60,948 nucleotides of DNA from Tritrichomonas foetus (Eukaryota > Parabasalia > Tritrichomonadida > Tritrichomonadidae), in assembly GCA_001839685.1 (NCBI GenBank), contig MLAK01000800.1:1-60948 (forward strand), read 5' to 3'. The notes below the pieces were generated by a model. That model saw only the letters and a program-made list of their open reading frames with translations. It was not told where the DNA came from and searched no databases. The number at the start of each line of letters is the position of its first letter. The stretch's first letter is position 1. The position numbers and the translations under genes are program-made. Shown here piece after piece: positions 39,892-49,357 of this stretch.

Positions 39892-40326
39892 TTATTGGGC
39901 AGCTTTTTCTTCAGTAGTGTCTCCTGCCTCTTCTTCTTCTTCTGCCGCTTCTTCCTCTTCTTCCTCTTCCTCATCATCATCATCGAGGGTGAAAAGTCCA
40001 CCTTTGGCTGAGCTTCCAACGACCGTTACCGTTCCTTGTCCCTGTACGTAGAGTTTGATGTTGTTTTCTTTCGTGGCTTTGAATTGGATATCTGCTTGGG
40101 CCGCTTCAACACCTTCGAACTTGGCTACTTCGACTTTTGTGCGATTTATCTTTCCGTCTTCTGTTGGATCATCAAATTCGACTGAAAGCGTTGTTGATGA
40201 TGTTTTGTTTCCACCATTGAGGGTTGCAATGACAAACAGTGCTTCAACATGATCGTCTTCAAATACAAATTCTTTTGGTTCAGCTTCTGTTACATCAATG
40301 CTAATTGGTTTAAATTGTTCTTCCAT
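39892..40326 (-). CDS. Nucleoplasmin-like acidic protein (probable histone chaperone)
   Basis: A 144-residue protein made of one nucleoplasmin-like domain and an acidic tail. The beta core runs FKPISIDVTEAEPKEFVFED, VEALFVIATLNGG, then TLSVEFDD, FKATKENNIKLYVQGQGTVT and VVGSS. This is the pattern of the N-terminal domain of plant HD2 and insect FKBP39/46 proteins, which form pentamers binding histones. Residues about 117-140 are a nearly pure Asp/Glu tract for basic partners. No FKBP or zinc-finger domain follows, unlike HD2 and FKBP39, so this is a stand-alone chaperone-type protein. It should be nuclear or nucleolar, although no clear nuclear signal is visible. The stop TAA lies in TAAA. 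Confidence 0.72.
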   Translation of the reverse strand: MEEQFKPISIDVTEAEPKEFVFEDDHVEALFVIATLNGGNKTSSTTLSVEFDDPTEDGKINRTKVEVAKFEGVEAAQADIQFKATKENNIKLYVQGQGTVTVVGSSAKGGLFTLDDDDEEEEEEEEAAEEEEEAGDTTEEKAAQ

Positions 40327-40875
40327 TGTTTTAGGAATGAATCAGATTTGATTCGTTAAAATTCTGTTTTTATCTGGTTATATCATCAAATTAACCTTTC
40401 AATCATCGACAAAAATTGAATAGAAGCCTCGGTCAATCTAAGTGATCATATATCCACTGAAAAAGTTAAACTAATTTTATGAGTCAACTTTCTCTTGAGG
40501 AAAACTCACCTTTTGAATATGATGAATGAATCATTCATACGTATTCTATACCCTAGGAGGATGTTCACTTAAACAATATAAAACTTGAGAATATTCAAGA
40601 ATAAAAAATAATCATTTTAAGATTAATAACAGTTTAAATACATTAAAATGGGCGTAGAATCCTTTTCAAGGGAAAAACGCGTGTTAAATATAATACGCAC
40701 TTTTCCACTTACAAATTGATGCTTTTTTTCTGACTTCCTTTTTCTCCATCAGAAAAACATTTTACGTCTTTGAATTTCATAATAAAATAACTAAATAACA
40801 GTTTCTATCTTGAAATTATTTTCGTTAACAAACATATCAATATATTCTAAAAACATATCCAAATAAATAAAATAA
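40327..40875. other. Intergenic spacer with initiator-like site
   Basis: Upstream region of the nucleoplasmin-like gene. AATGA at 40336-40340 is a minus-strand TCATT giving an 11-nt leader. The rest is AT-rich without features. Confidence 0.5.
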
Positions 40876-41508
40876 TCAGACAGAAGGCGTGTGAGAGCAA
40901 ATAGGTCTCCTTGAAGGCTGCATCAATCGTGGCTGATATACAAATTTTGGTGGTGGTGATGTGGAGTTTGGTTTTGATGATTGATACAATGAAGTTAATA
41001 ATTGACTGATGGCGCCACCAAGTGGGCCGGACTTCACTTTTGCCACAATTTGAATAATTTCGCTTTTGTGTTCGTTAATAATGTCAAACAATCCAATCAT
41101 ATTTTTTGATTTGAGTGAAGCAAACATTTGCGCAATTTTATATTTTGTAACAGGCAAACTTCCTCCTTTATTGGTGTTTGTTTGACTGTCACTTTTCTGG
41201 TCATTTTCATCGTCGATATTATTTTTTGGAATGTCGTGAATTTGTGTCTCATCATTGAGTTCGTGGAGCATCCTCTCTATCATGTAGCGCGAGTCAATGA
41301 GTGTAAACCTGGCTACTCTCGCCTGAACTTTGGTTATTGTCGCCAGAGACCAGGTTCCGTTTGCTGACTTGGCTTCGTTGAGAATTTCAGTGACAAAGTT
41401 ATCAAGGTCTTCTAATTTTGAGGAGTACCCGGAGAAATTAATGCTTCGCGTCATAAAATATGCGATTTCTCGAATATCAAACTGATTTTGAATAACATTC
41501 AAACACAT
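40876..41508 (-). CDS. Hypothetical protein (210 residues)
   Basis: A soluble protein not recognised. The N-terminal half is helical (FDIREIAYFMTRSINFSGY, LEDLDNFVTEILNEAK, VQARVARFTLIDSRYMIERM). A polar linker rich in Asp/Asn/Ser lies near 105-125, followed by a second helical block (KYKIAQMFASLKSKNMIGLF, EHKSEIIQIVAKVKSGPLGG) and a Pro/Ser/Arg-rich basic tail. Regular amino-acid composition and a good open frame make it likely real. It is divergent from the PhnP-like gene across 979 bp. No transmembrane helix or motif suggests a role. Confidence 0.55.
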   Translation of the reverse strand: MCLNVIQNQFDIREIAYFMTRSINFSGYSSKLEDLDNFVTEILNEAKSANGTWSLATITKVQARVARFTLIDSRYMIERMLHELNDETQIHDIPKNNIDDENDQKSDSQTNTNKGGSLPVTKYKIAQMFASLKSKNMIGLFDIINEHKSEIIQIVAKVKSGPLGGAISQLLTSLYQSSKPNSTSPPPKFVYQPRLMQPSRRPICSHTPSV

Positions 41509-42487
41509 ATAATTGTCTTCAAATTATTGAATATTCACACACAATCATTTTATGTGAGTAAAGCATCAAAAGTACTCAAATTAATGTTCAAGGAGGTTTT
41601 AAATAAAAATTTCGAATGATCAACAGTAAATTGAGAAAATGATGAAACTTTTTGATTATAAAACAACTTTTTGACAAATACTTTTTACGATGAATATTCC
41701 CTTAAAACATTCAAAGAGCACATTGAATATAATTATTTGTTTATTCAATAGACTCTTTGAAACTTATTTAAACAATTAAAAAAAAAATCATTGAATAATG
41801 AATGATAATTGGCAGGTTGTAGTTACTGTTCAATCCTCCATATTTATAATAAAAATAACATATTATATATGTAAATCATCAAAAAATTATCTGATGAAAT
41901 GGCGATATTTGATCATTGAATCAATTGAATTAATGATCAGAAATGTAACCGGTTTTTCATAAAAAATATTTTTGTCTTTAAGATTTCAATGATCTTTACA
42001 ATTGCTCTGAATTCATGAAAATTTACGTTGAATATTTCATCAAACGTAATTTTTCAAAACACTTCCGGTCGTGCTTTTCAGAAAGAATATTTGTTTTTCC
42101 ATAATATAGTAGTGAAAAAGTCAAAAAATTATTCAAATTCAATTTAACATTCAACTTTCCCAAGAATGAGTGTTTTTGCCTCTATATTACGACCAAAATT
42201 GAAAATGATTGCTATCAGTTTTGTAACCCTAAAGGTGAATTTGAATCATCTAGCTTTTGGTTATAATTCGGAGATGAAATATGAGAGTTGACTAGATTTC
42301 TTGAATACTATCTTTTCCTGAGATGTCGCATCACAATGAACAATTTACGTTTTGGCGTAAATGTAATGATTCATGTTACTGAAAACATGATTCTGGATAA
42401 AATATTCAATATTTATATGGTCTATATTTCTATTTATCTGACCATTTAATAGCTTAAAATAGTTGTATCAGATTCATCACCCTTTCC
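41509..42487. other. Divergent intergenic region
   Basis: Nearly 1 kb of AT-rich DNA between two divergent starts. Both promoters must lie here. No open frame, tRNA-like fold or tandem repeat stands out. Confidence 0.45.
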
Positions 42488-43315
42488 ATGTCAGAACTGA
42501 CCTTTTGCTTTGAAATTCTTGGAAGTGGAACAAGCCATGGCGTCCCTAGCATTGGATGTACTTGTGCTGTTTGCTCGTCAACAAATCCCTTTGATAATAG
42601 AATGAGACAATGTGCCATTCTACATGTTTCTGATGGTACAAATATTCTCATTGATAGTGGGCCAGAAATTCGCCTTCAACTTCTCCGAGCAAAAGTATCA
42701 AAAATTGATTATGCAATTTTCACACATCCACATGCTGATCACATGCATGGTCTTGATGATCTTACTGTTATTTCTAAAAATCATGACCTTCCACTTTACA
42801 TGAATAAAGAAACATTGCCTGATTTCAAAACCCGTTTTCATTATCTCTTCAATGAAAAAACAGGTCCAGCAAGGAAACATAGAATGACTTTGAATATAAT
42901 CGATGAAAATCCTTTTAAACTAGGCAATGTTAATATTACGCCGATTCCTCTTCTTCATGGTAAAATGCTTGTCTTTGGTTATCGTTTTGGTAATCTTGCA
43001 TACTGCACTGATACAAACAAAATACCAGAAAATTCCTATGAAATTTTAAAAGGTGTGGAAATTTTATTTATTGATGGATTAGCTCCTTACGTTCATCCAA
43101 CACACTTTTCATATGAACAAGCACTTGATGAAATAGGAAAAATTAAACCGAAAAAAGCTTTCCTCATTCATTTGAGTCACAAAACATCTCACGAGGATTT
43201 GGATAAATTCATTCTTGAATACAAAGAAAAGAAACCTGAATTACAGGATATAGAAATACATCCTAGCTATGATGGATTAGTTATTGAAAATGTCCTGCTT
43301 AATAGAAATGAATAG
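42488..43315 (+). CDS. PhnP-like metallo-beta-lactamase-fold phosphodiesterase
   Basis: A 275-residue hydrolase of the PhnP/lactamase_B_2 type. The opening GSGTSHGVPSIGCTCAVC carries the Gly-Val-Pro loop and the CxCxxC cysteines that in PhnP bind a structural zinc. The metal motif HPHADHMHGLDD (HxHxDH) lies near residues 79-90, and LLHGKMLVFGYRFG, YCTDTNKIP and LIHLSHKTSHED supply the remaining His/Asp ligands. Bacterial PhnP opens cyclic ribose phosphates, and eukaryotic relatives are poorly studied; a cyclic nucleotide or ribose phosphate is the likely substrate (inference). All ligands appear intact, so it should be active. It is cytosolic and about the normal length for the family. The gene has a bacterial-like motif set, so lateral origin is possible. 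Confidence 0.85.
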   Translation: MSELTFCFEILGSGTSHGVPSIGCTCAVCSSTNPFDNRMRQCAILHVSDGTNILIDSGPEIRLQLLRAKVSKIDYAIFTHPHADHMHGLDDLTVISKNHDLPLYMNKETLPDFKTRFHYLFNEKTGPARKHRMTLNIIDENPFKLGNVNITPIPLLHGKMLVFGYRFGNLAYCTDTNKIPENSYEILKGVEILFIDGLAPYVHPTHFSYEQALDEIGKIKPKKAFLIHLSHKTSHEDLDKFILEYKEKKPELQDIEIHPSYDGLVIENVLLNRNE

Positions 43316-43689
43316 ATATTTTTATATAAACGAAACATTGTTAATTTATCATTGAATTCGTCTTCAGAAGACTTCCTTTTAAAATAAGATACTAATATTA
43401 ACTTCTAGAAATACTTTATTCCTTAATAGAGAATTATTAGGAGAGATGTACAATAATTGCTATGAGATTCAATTGTTAAATAAGTTGATCACAAGAAAGT
43501 TTTGATGAAGTGCATGTTTGTGTATGTATGTATATTTATGCATAGTTGGTATAAAAATTAGAATTCTTTCAAAGAGAAAAAAAGAAGAGAAGAGATCTCG
43601 TATTTTATTCATTCATACATATATATAAAAAAATAATCTAGAAAAATACAAAAATAATTCAAACAAAAGTTCATTCCATTCAATTTCAA
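43316..43689. other. Convergent 3' spacer
   Basis: AT-rich spacer between the PhnP-like gene (+) and the 400-residue gene (-), with a short TGTATG run near 43515. No genes. Confidence 0.5.
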
Positions 43690-44868
43690 TTACTCATCAG
43701 TTTCATTAGTTTCATATCCATCTTCTGTAACAAAAATAACCTTTCCTTTCCCTTGTTGAACGCTGAGCATTCTTCCGGACGAGTCGTAGTAGTCACCATC
43801 GATGCAGAAGACAGGATCCTCACCTTCAGCTGTCATCATCAGTTCGAATGAGAAATCAGGCTCTTCAACTTTATCAAATGCATCATCTTCATACCATTTC
43901 ACATGTGAAGCTTTCTGTGGAGGCTTTGAAAAAGTATCATCTTTAAATGAAAACTTGACATGAAGAGACCGTTCAAGAACGTCTGCATCAGGTGGCAAAT
44001 CTGGATGTGAACGCTTTGAAACCGGAATTTGACTTTGTCTTTTTGAAGGACTTTGTTCAAGTTTTTTGGGCATTCCAATTTCATCATTTTTATCATCTTT
44101 ATTTGAATTATTTGTAGCTTGTTTTCTTGCTGAAACTTGCCCTTGGGATGCTTGTTTTTGTTGTGTTGGTTTGACTGGTGTTTGCTTGACAAGTGGTTCT
44201 TCCTCATCTTCAGCAAGTTGAGGGATTTGAAAATCAGATGCACTGAATTCAAAATTATCAACTTTTTGAGGCTCAATTGGCTTTCTAGATTTCTTCATTG
44301 GATCGAACCCATTATCAGGAAAAGCCTGGTCACCTCTTCCGGCCTTAGTTTTTGAATGAGGTGGTCGAAGTCGAGATACTCTGTGTTTTGGCTCATATTC
44401 GTCTTGGCTGGAGCACTCGTCGTCATCTTTAACGCGACTTCGATGGGACGAGGGAACCTCGGAATCGGCCGATCGAGCAGATTGATCACCGCCAGCTTGA
44501 TCTTGGCCAGCTGCCGCATTTTCGAGCTCCTCGAGGGAGACTAGAGAAACAGCTGGCTTTAAAATGACATTGTATGGTTTCTTTCCGCCTGTAATTACGA
44601 TTTTATCTTCCGGAACGATTCCAACGTTCGCCTTTTTCTGAACAAAAAGACAATAGGAGGAATCGGGAATCATATCTGTAGTAACTTTACTGTTAATCGC
44701 TTTGCCTTTACTGTCGGTGATTGTGAAGGAATCGGTTTCTGGCATCGTGATGGTGATTTTGCAGGCCATAATGCCCAAATTTTTGATGGTGAGTCTTCTG
44801 CGAGGATTACTGCGCTGTTGTCTAACATCGAAAGAAAATTGTTCGGGAAATACGACAATTTCGCCCAT
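43690..44868 (-). CDS. MSP-domain-like protein with disordered basic-acidic region
   Basis: A 392-residue protein (400 from an earlier ATG at 44892). Residues 1-105 resemble an MSP/ASH-type Ig fold: VVFPEQFSFDVRQQRSNPRR, LTIKNLGIMACKITITMPET, then KKANVGIVPEDKIVI and YNVILKP. Such domains anchor VAP-like and ciliary proteins. The middle is disordered, rich in Lys/Gln/Ser/Pro. The C-terminus has a charged KFSFKDDTFSKPP segment, then FSFELMMTAEGEDPVFCIDG and KGKVIFVTEDGYET, which may be a small beta domain. The second ATG (MGEIVV) is preferred because the fold begins there. No transmembrane helix follows, unlike VAP. Function is unknown; a cytoskeletal or flagellar role is speculative. Confidence 0.6.
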   Translation of the reverse strand: MGEIVVFPEQFSFDVRQQRSNPRRRLTIKNLGIMACKITITMPETDSFTITDSKGKAINSKVTTDMIPDSSYCLFVQKKANVGIVPEDKIVITGGKKPYNVILKPAVSLVSLEELENAAAGQDQAGGDQSARSADSEVPSSHRSRVKDDDECSSQDEYEPKHRVSRLRPPHSKTKAGRGDQAFPDNGFDPMKKSRKPIEPQKVDNFEFSASDFQIPQLAEDEEEPLVKQTPVKPTQQKQASQGQVSARKQATNNSNKDDKNDEIGMPKKLEQSPSKRQSQIPVSKRSHPDLPPDADVLERSLHVKFSFKDDTFSKPPQKASHVKWYEDDAFDKVEEPDFSFELMMTAEGEDPVFCIDGDYYDSSGRMLSVQQGKGKVIFVTEDGYETNETDE

Positions 44869-44892
44869 AAATAAATCTAAATAAAATGTCAC

Positions 44893-45748
44893 TTTTTACA
44901 TTAAATAACGTAAATGTTATTGAAATGTGATATGAAAATAAAACAGTGAAATCACAACAAAATGAAAGATTTTGATTCAAGAGAGTAAAAACAATTTAGT
45001 CGATATTTTCATGCTGGAAGCTTGTTGAATTATGAAAATGATTAATTTTTATTAGTGTTAAAGGATGGATATCAGGAAATTCGGGAATATCTTCTTCTAA
45101 TAAAAATAATGCATCATATTTATATAATCCTTGAGAAAATCATTACCTGTAACCAATAATATGTGAATTAATATAAATGATCTTAAAAATATATTTTGGT
45201 TCATCAGGAGAACCGCCAATTAAAAATAAAATATGAATGCTTTTTGTTTCAGTTGAAATTACTGTTTATGCTGTATAACTACGAATCATCTCAGTGATTT
45301 TTATGTCTTTGAATAAAAAATTCATTTTTTCTGTTAATTGAAATATGGCTTTACAATGATTGTAAAGGAAGTCAACATTTCATTCATCAATATTGGCTTG
45401 GTAAAATATATTACAATCATTGTTTTCCTTTTTGATGATAGTTGTGCAATTTTTCACCTGTTCCATCATTATTTTTTTACTTCATTTCTTCTCATTTTGG
45501 TTAATGTTTTGTTGGATTCCTTTCAATGCGTATTCTTTGTATATGAAATATGGAGATCCATCAATAAATTCTGATCTCAAAACATGAAAAGAAAAAATCT
45601 CACAAATATTTCAAACAAAATAATGGCGGTCTCTTTTCAATTCGGAAAATAAACACTCACAGTTAATCAACCAGATATTGATTGAAATGTGTAAATTAAT
45701 ATAACCATAAACGAGTCAATTCTCTAGATAGATAGTCGAAAAACTAAA
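44893..45748. other. Divergent intergenic region
   Basis: AT-rich, and holds the promoters of the MSP-like gene (-) and TAF12 (+). A hydrophobic 78-residue plus-strand frame (45338-45574) looks like translated AT-rich DNA, not a gene. Confidence 0.45.
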
Positions 45749-46138
45749 ATGGATACTCCATTCGAAAAAGAAATGTCGCGCGCTCATTTACAGCACCTTA
45801 TTGATAAAAAACCAGATATCGCACGTGAATATACAATTACTGACCTCCTACATAAAATAGATCCCTCTGCAAATTTAGATTCCCTAGCAGAAGATTTAAT
45901 TCTCGACGTAGCAGACGATTTTATTGATACAATTGTTACAATGGCAGCTAACTCTGCCCAAAACCGAGGTAGTAAGACTTTACAAGCAGAAGATGTCGAA
46001 TATGTAATCGAAAGGAAATTTGGAGACACATCTTTAGGCGGAAAGAAGGAAATTCAAAGGCAGCCCGACTTTATTCCAAATGAGGCGCATATGAAAAGGC
46101 TTCAAGCAATTCAAAAATTCAATCAAAAGCCCGCTTAA
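45749..46138 (+). CDS. TAF12: TFIID subunit TAF12 (histone-fold)
   Basis: A 129-residue protein with the histone fold of TAF12, a subunit of TFIID and, in many organisms, SAGA. The fold spans about residues 26-90: TITDLLHKIDPSANLDSLAE (helix 1 and loop), DLILDVADDFIDTIVTMAAN (the long central helix) and RGSKTLQAEDVEYVIERKFG (loop 2 and helix 3). The last block matches the family RxSxTLExKDVQLxLERxWN. It should pair with TAF4. The C-terminal 35 residues are basic and polar. Length is short because protist TAF12 lacks the long N-terminal extension of metazoans. It may belong to the same general transcription machinery as the Med10 gene 6 kb away. Confidence 0.88.
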   Translation: MDTPFEKEMSRAHLQHLIDKKPDIAREYTITDLLHKIDPSANLDSLAEDLILDVADDFIDTIVTMAANSAQNRGSKTLQAEDVEYVIERKFGDTSLGGKKEIQRQPDFIPNEAHMKRLQAIQKFNQKPA

Positions 46139-46351
46139 TTTTTTTTCAGAAGAATATGAACACATTATCAGAACAATATTGTTAATGTTAATTCGATATT
46201 ATATTATAACAATAATTTTATATAAATTAAAGATTAAAATCAACAACTTGTATTTTTTTCTTTTTTCGTTACATTTTTTTTAATAAATTACAAATAAATT
46301 ATTCGCCTATAGGGATGAAGCATTTAAAGTGAAATTTTGAATACGTACAAA

Positions 46352-47620
46352 TCATATTTCGAGTTCATTTGAATAATCAAAATCATCAAATTTGAAGAGT
46401 AAAGCTTGAAGATCTTCAATATCTGAATATATTTTAGGATAAGGTGAGATTGGAACATCAAAAATATCATTAGAAATATTAATGATTGTACTTGATCCTT
46501 GATCTATTAACTTCCGTATGTCTAGCACACAATCAACTGTATTTTTAATCCTTCTGATTGTTTCAATTCCATTCTTGCGAGTTTTGGTGATATATCTTTT
46601 ATAATCGCGAATTCGCCTTTTTTGTTCATTTAATTTATGTGTTTTAGAGTCAATTTTTTTCTGCCTTTCGATTAATTGATCATTTCGTGCTCTTAACTGC
46701 ATAACCTGTTCATAAATCAAATGTAAATGTTGGTAAAACTCATTTGTTGCTGAAAAATAAAATTGTAATTCTGTTATTTGTCGAGTTAATTTTTCAATTT
46801 CCATAAATTGATTTTGAAGATCTTTAGAATGATTTAACTTTTCATTTAAAGATGTTTCGATTTCTTTTTTATGATCAATGAAAGAAGAATTCAACGTGTT
46901 AATTTCATTTTCAATTTGGTTGATATGGTTTTGTATTTGTAATGTTTTTTCTTGAATTTGAACAAAATTGAATGACGTCAATTCAACTTTATTTTGATGT
47001 GATGGCAAATTTAATTCTTCTGATGATTCAGAGGAATCAATAGATTCTTCACTATCAAAGCTCTCACCTAGAAATGATAAAGTTTGAACAGAAGCATTTA
47101 AACTTTCATTTCCTTGAGACTTTAATAAATTATTTGCCATTATTTGTTCAAGTTCATTTTGTTCATTTGAAACTCTTTCTTCTAATTCTGATAGATCATA
47201 ACATTTATGACTGAGACGGTCTTCTAATTGAGCAATTTCGGCTTCTTCTGCTGAAACATATAATTCTATTTCATCTAACAGATCAACTGGTTCGGAAAGA
47301 ATTTGAATAGCTTTATCAAATCTTTTTGAGAGTGTATCTGACACCTGAGATAAAAATGTTGGATATTCAAATATTTCTAAATATCGCTTGGTAATGATTT
47401 CTTTTTTTACATTAATTTCTTGTTTCTCTATTTCATATTCTTTTTGTTTCTTTTTAAATTTCCAAATTTCTTTTTGAAGATTTTCTTCGCGCTTATCTAA
47501 ATCAACGAAATAATCTGCGTCGAAAGCTTCATCAATTCGCTTCAAAGAAAATGGTTTGATTTTGTATTTACATGGATTCGAGAGTATTTTTGTAAACTTT
47601 AAATGCGAGCTTTTTTTCAT
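46352..47620 (-). CDS. Coiled-coil protein of unknown function
   Basis: About 422 residues (437 from an upstream ATG at 47665). Most of residues 45-390 is heptad-rich helix: KREENLQKEIWKFKKKQKEY, then IAQLEDRLSHKCYDLSELEE, IQIQNHINQIENEINTLNSS and IDSKTHKLNEQKRRIRDYKR. A Ser/Glu-rich break at about 205-225 (DSEESIDSSESSEEL) separates two coiled-coil blocks and may be a casein-kinase-2 site. The N-terminal basic segment (KKSSHLKFTKILSNP) and an acidic C-terminus flank the coils. No motor, kinase or calcium motif is seen. A cytoskeletal or flagellar-structural role is a guess. The second ATG is preferred because the extra leader MIGLRWLFFTLSTKK is odd for a cytosolic coiled coil. Confidence 0.6.
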   Translation of the reverse strand: MKKSSHLKFTKILSNPCKYKIKPFSLKRIDEAFDADYFVDLDKREENLQKEIWKFKKKQKEYEIEKQEINVKKEIITKRYLEIFEYPTFLSQVSDTLSKRFDKAIQILSEPVDLLDEIELYVSAEEAEIAQLEDRLSHKCYDLSELEERVSNEQNELEQIMANNLLKSQGNESLNASVQTLSFLGESFDSEESIDSSESSEELNLPSHQNKVELTSFNFVQIQEKTLQIQNHINQIENEINTLNSSFIDHKKEIETSLNEKLNHSKDLQNQFMEIEKLTRQITELQFYFSATNEFYQHLHLIYEQVMQLRARNDQLIERQKKIDSKTHKLNEQKRRIRDYKRYITKTRKNGIETIRRIKNTVDCVLDIRKLIDQGSSTIINISNDIFDVPISPYPKIYSDIEDLQALLFKFDDFDYSNELEI

Positions 47621-47909
47621 TTTTTTTGTGCTTAACGTAAAAAATAACCACCTCAACCCAATCACAAAAAAAAATTGTTTTCTTCATAACTCCTGATTAT
47701 TTCACTAATTCTGAGATAATATTGGAATAACCAAATAAATTAGTATAAGAAGCAAGATATTTTTCATATTTTTTTGATATGATTGATATCAAAAATATAA
47801 AAAGATTATTTTTTTGGAAGAATATTAACACATATTTATTACAACACATATATATAAATAATTTGATTAGTTCTACCCATAATTATTGAATCACTCCCGA
47901 AATTTAAAT

Positions 47910-48854
47910 TTAATGAGATAATGCAACTTGATTTGAAATTAAGGATAATTTCCCTTTCTCTAAAAGAACCCTTGAAACTATCCCTGATGATAATACCATA
48001 ATAATTTCATTTTCATCTTTAAAAACCATTTCAACACAAGATGCCCTTCCAACTTGGAGTTTGTTTATTGATTTTGATGGATTTTCTTCACTTGATTCTT
48101 TTTCTTGAAGATCAAACATGTGCAATGTACCATTTGCACTCATAGCTAAAAGGTACTGATTATCTGGTGAAAAGCACATTGCCAGAATTTTCGATCTTAA
48201 ATTACCTCTTCGAAAAACGTTTTGTAAACTGCCAGTAATTCCATCAAATACGCGAATTATTGTTCCCTGTTCACTTGCAGTTGCTATCATTTTACAGTCC
48301 ATTGAAAATTTTATAATCGAAACTGGGTGAAGGTGAGCTGAGAAAAATATTGGGGCGCTTTCTTCTTTTTCCGAAAAAATTTGGACAGCGCCAGGAGTGA
48401 GCCCACAAATAGCAATTTTAGGAAACTCTTCACTAAATGAAACATCACAAGCCCCAGCTAAATTTTGAAAGGTTATCTGCTCAAATCCAGTATATGATTG
48501 CTTTTGAATATCATAAAGACAGACTGAATCAGTTAAAACAATCACTAAAATAGTTTTTCGTATACAAATGCATCTAATAACATCTTTAAACTCAAGCTCC
48601 CCATCGGCCTCATTAAAAAAATTATTCCATATATAAACTTTTTGAATATTTGAATTTTGAATCAGTGGCTTGACTGCAAACGCCGTTTGAGTGCCTTCAC
48701 TGTTGGTGGAAATGCATGTCAAATTAAAATTGATAAATTCTTTTTTAAATTTGAGTTTCAACGGGTTCAAAGAATATATAGAAAACCCATGCTCGAATGC
48801 ACACGCAAAATTATTGGCGCCCTCAGCGATTGATAGAGCAACGATATCTGTCAT
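47910..48854 (-). CDS. PROPPIN (Atg18/WIPI-type) phosphoinositide-binding protein
   Basis: A 314-residue seven-bladed beta-propeller of the Atg18/WIPI family, which bind PI3P and PI(3,5)P2 and act in autophagy and endolysosomal traffic. Propeller strands include FSMDCKMIATASEQGTIIRV and CFSPDNQYLLAMSANGTLHM, corresponding to the conserved WD repeats before and after the lipid site. The signature FRRG is present near residue 213 (NVFRRGNLRSK); in the family both Arg bind phosphoinositide headgroups. The chain is shorter than yeast Atg18 and has a short 6CD loop. An initiator-like TCATT lies 8 nt upstream of the ATG, so the leader is very short. A second PROPPIN lies 1.9 kb away on the other strand. 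Confidence 0.85.
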   Translation of the reverse strand: MTDIVALSIAEGANNFACAFEHGFSIYSLNPLKLKFKKEFINFNLTCISTNSEGTQTAFAVKPLIQNSNIQKVYIWNNFFNEADGELEFKDVIRCICIRKTILVIVLTDSVCLYDIQKQSYTGFEQITFQNLAGACDVSFSEEFPKIAICGLTPGAVQIFSEKEESAPIFFSAHLHPVSIIKFSMDCKMIATASEQGTIIRVFDGITGSLQNVFRRGNLRSKILAMCFSPDNQYLLAMSANGTLHMFDLQEKESSEENPSKSINKLQVGRASCVEMVFKDENEIIMVLSSGIVSRVLLEKGKLSLISNQVALSH

Positions 48855-48860
48855 TCGCGA

Positions 48861-48865
48861 AATGA
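48861..48865 (-). promoter_or_regulatory. Initiator-like motif (TCATT on minus strand)
   Basis: Reads TCATT on the minus strand. With +1 at 48863 the leader would be 8 nt before the PROPPIN ATG. Confidence 0.45.
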
Positions 48866-49357
48866 AAATTTTCTTTGAATAAAGAATTCAATTGGAGATT
48901 TTGTGTTTTTTCAAAATGATAATGGCGTTTTATTGCAAAATTACGAAGCTATTTTCAAAAACTAATGGTAGATTTCTGATTAATAAGGATTAGTAAATAT
49001 TTCAAATGCCATAATATTCCACAATTGCAGTAAATGCTATTAGATCAAAAATTAGAAAAACATAATTCACAACAACATCATCATTTTTACAATTATGATG
49101 TATAAATATAGATAAATTCATTTTATAAAGAAAAATGGTCTTCAAGATCATATTTCACAAAATTGATTCTAAGTAATTCTTTAAAATTAGTGGCTATGAT
49201 GTTATTTTTACCAAATGTAAATATCTAAGCAATGAAATAAATCAAAAATGCTATGTAATAATTAATATCTAAATTCATGAAATGATGAAAAAAAAAACAT
49301 ATATAGAAAAAGGTTAAATTAATCAAAAATTTATTGAAATAAACTGTACTTAATTGT
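48866..49357. other. Intergenic spacer
   Basis: AT-rich spacer between two minus-strand genes. No coding or repeat signal. Confidence 0.5.

Noticed and set aside
45338..45574. Hydrophobic 78-codon frame upstream of TAF12
   Set aside because: Phe/Ile/Leu excess is what AT-rich DNA gives by chance; no start context or homology.
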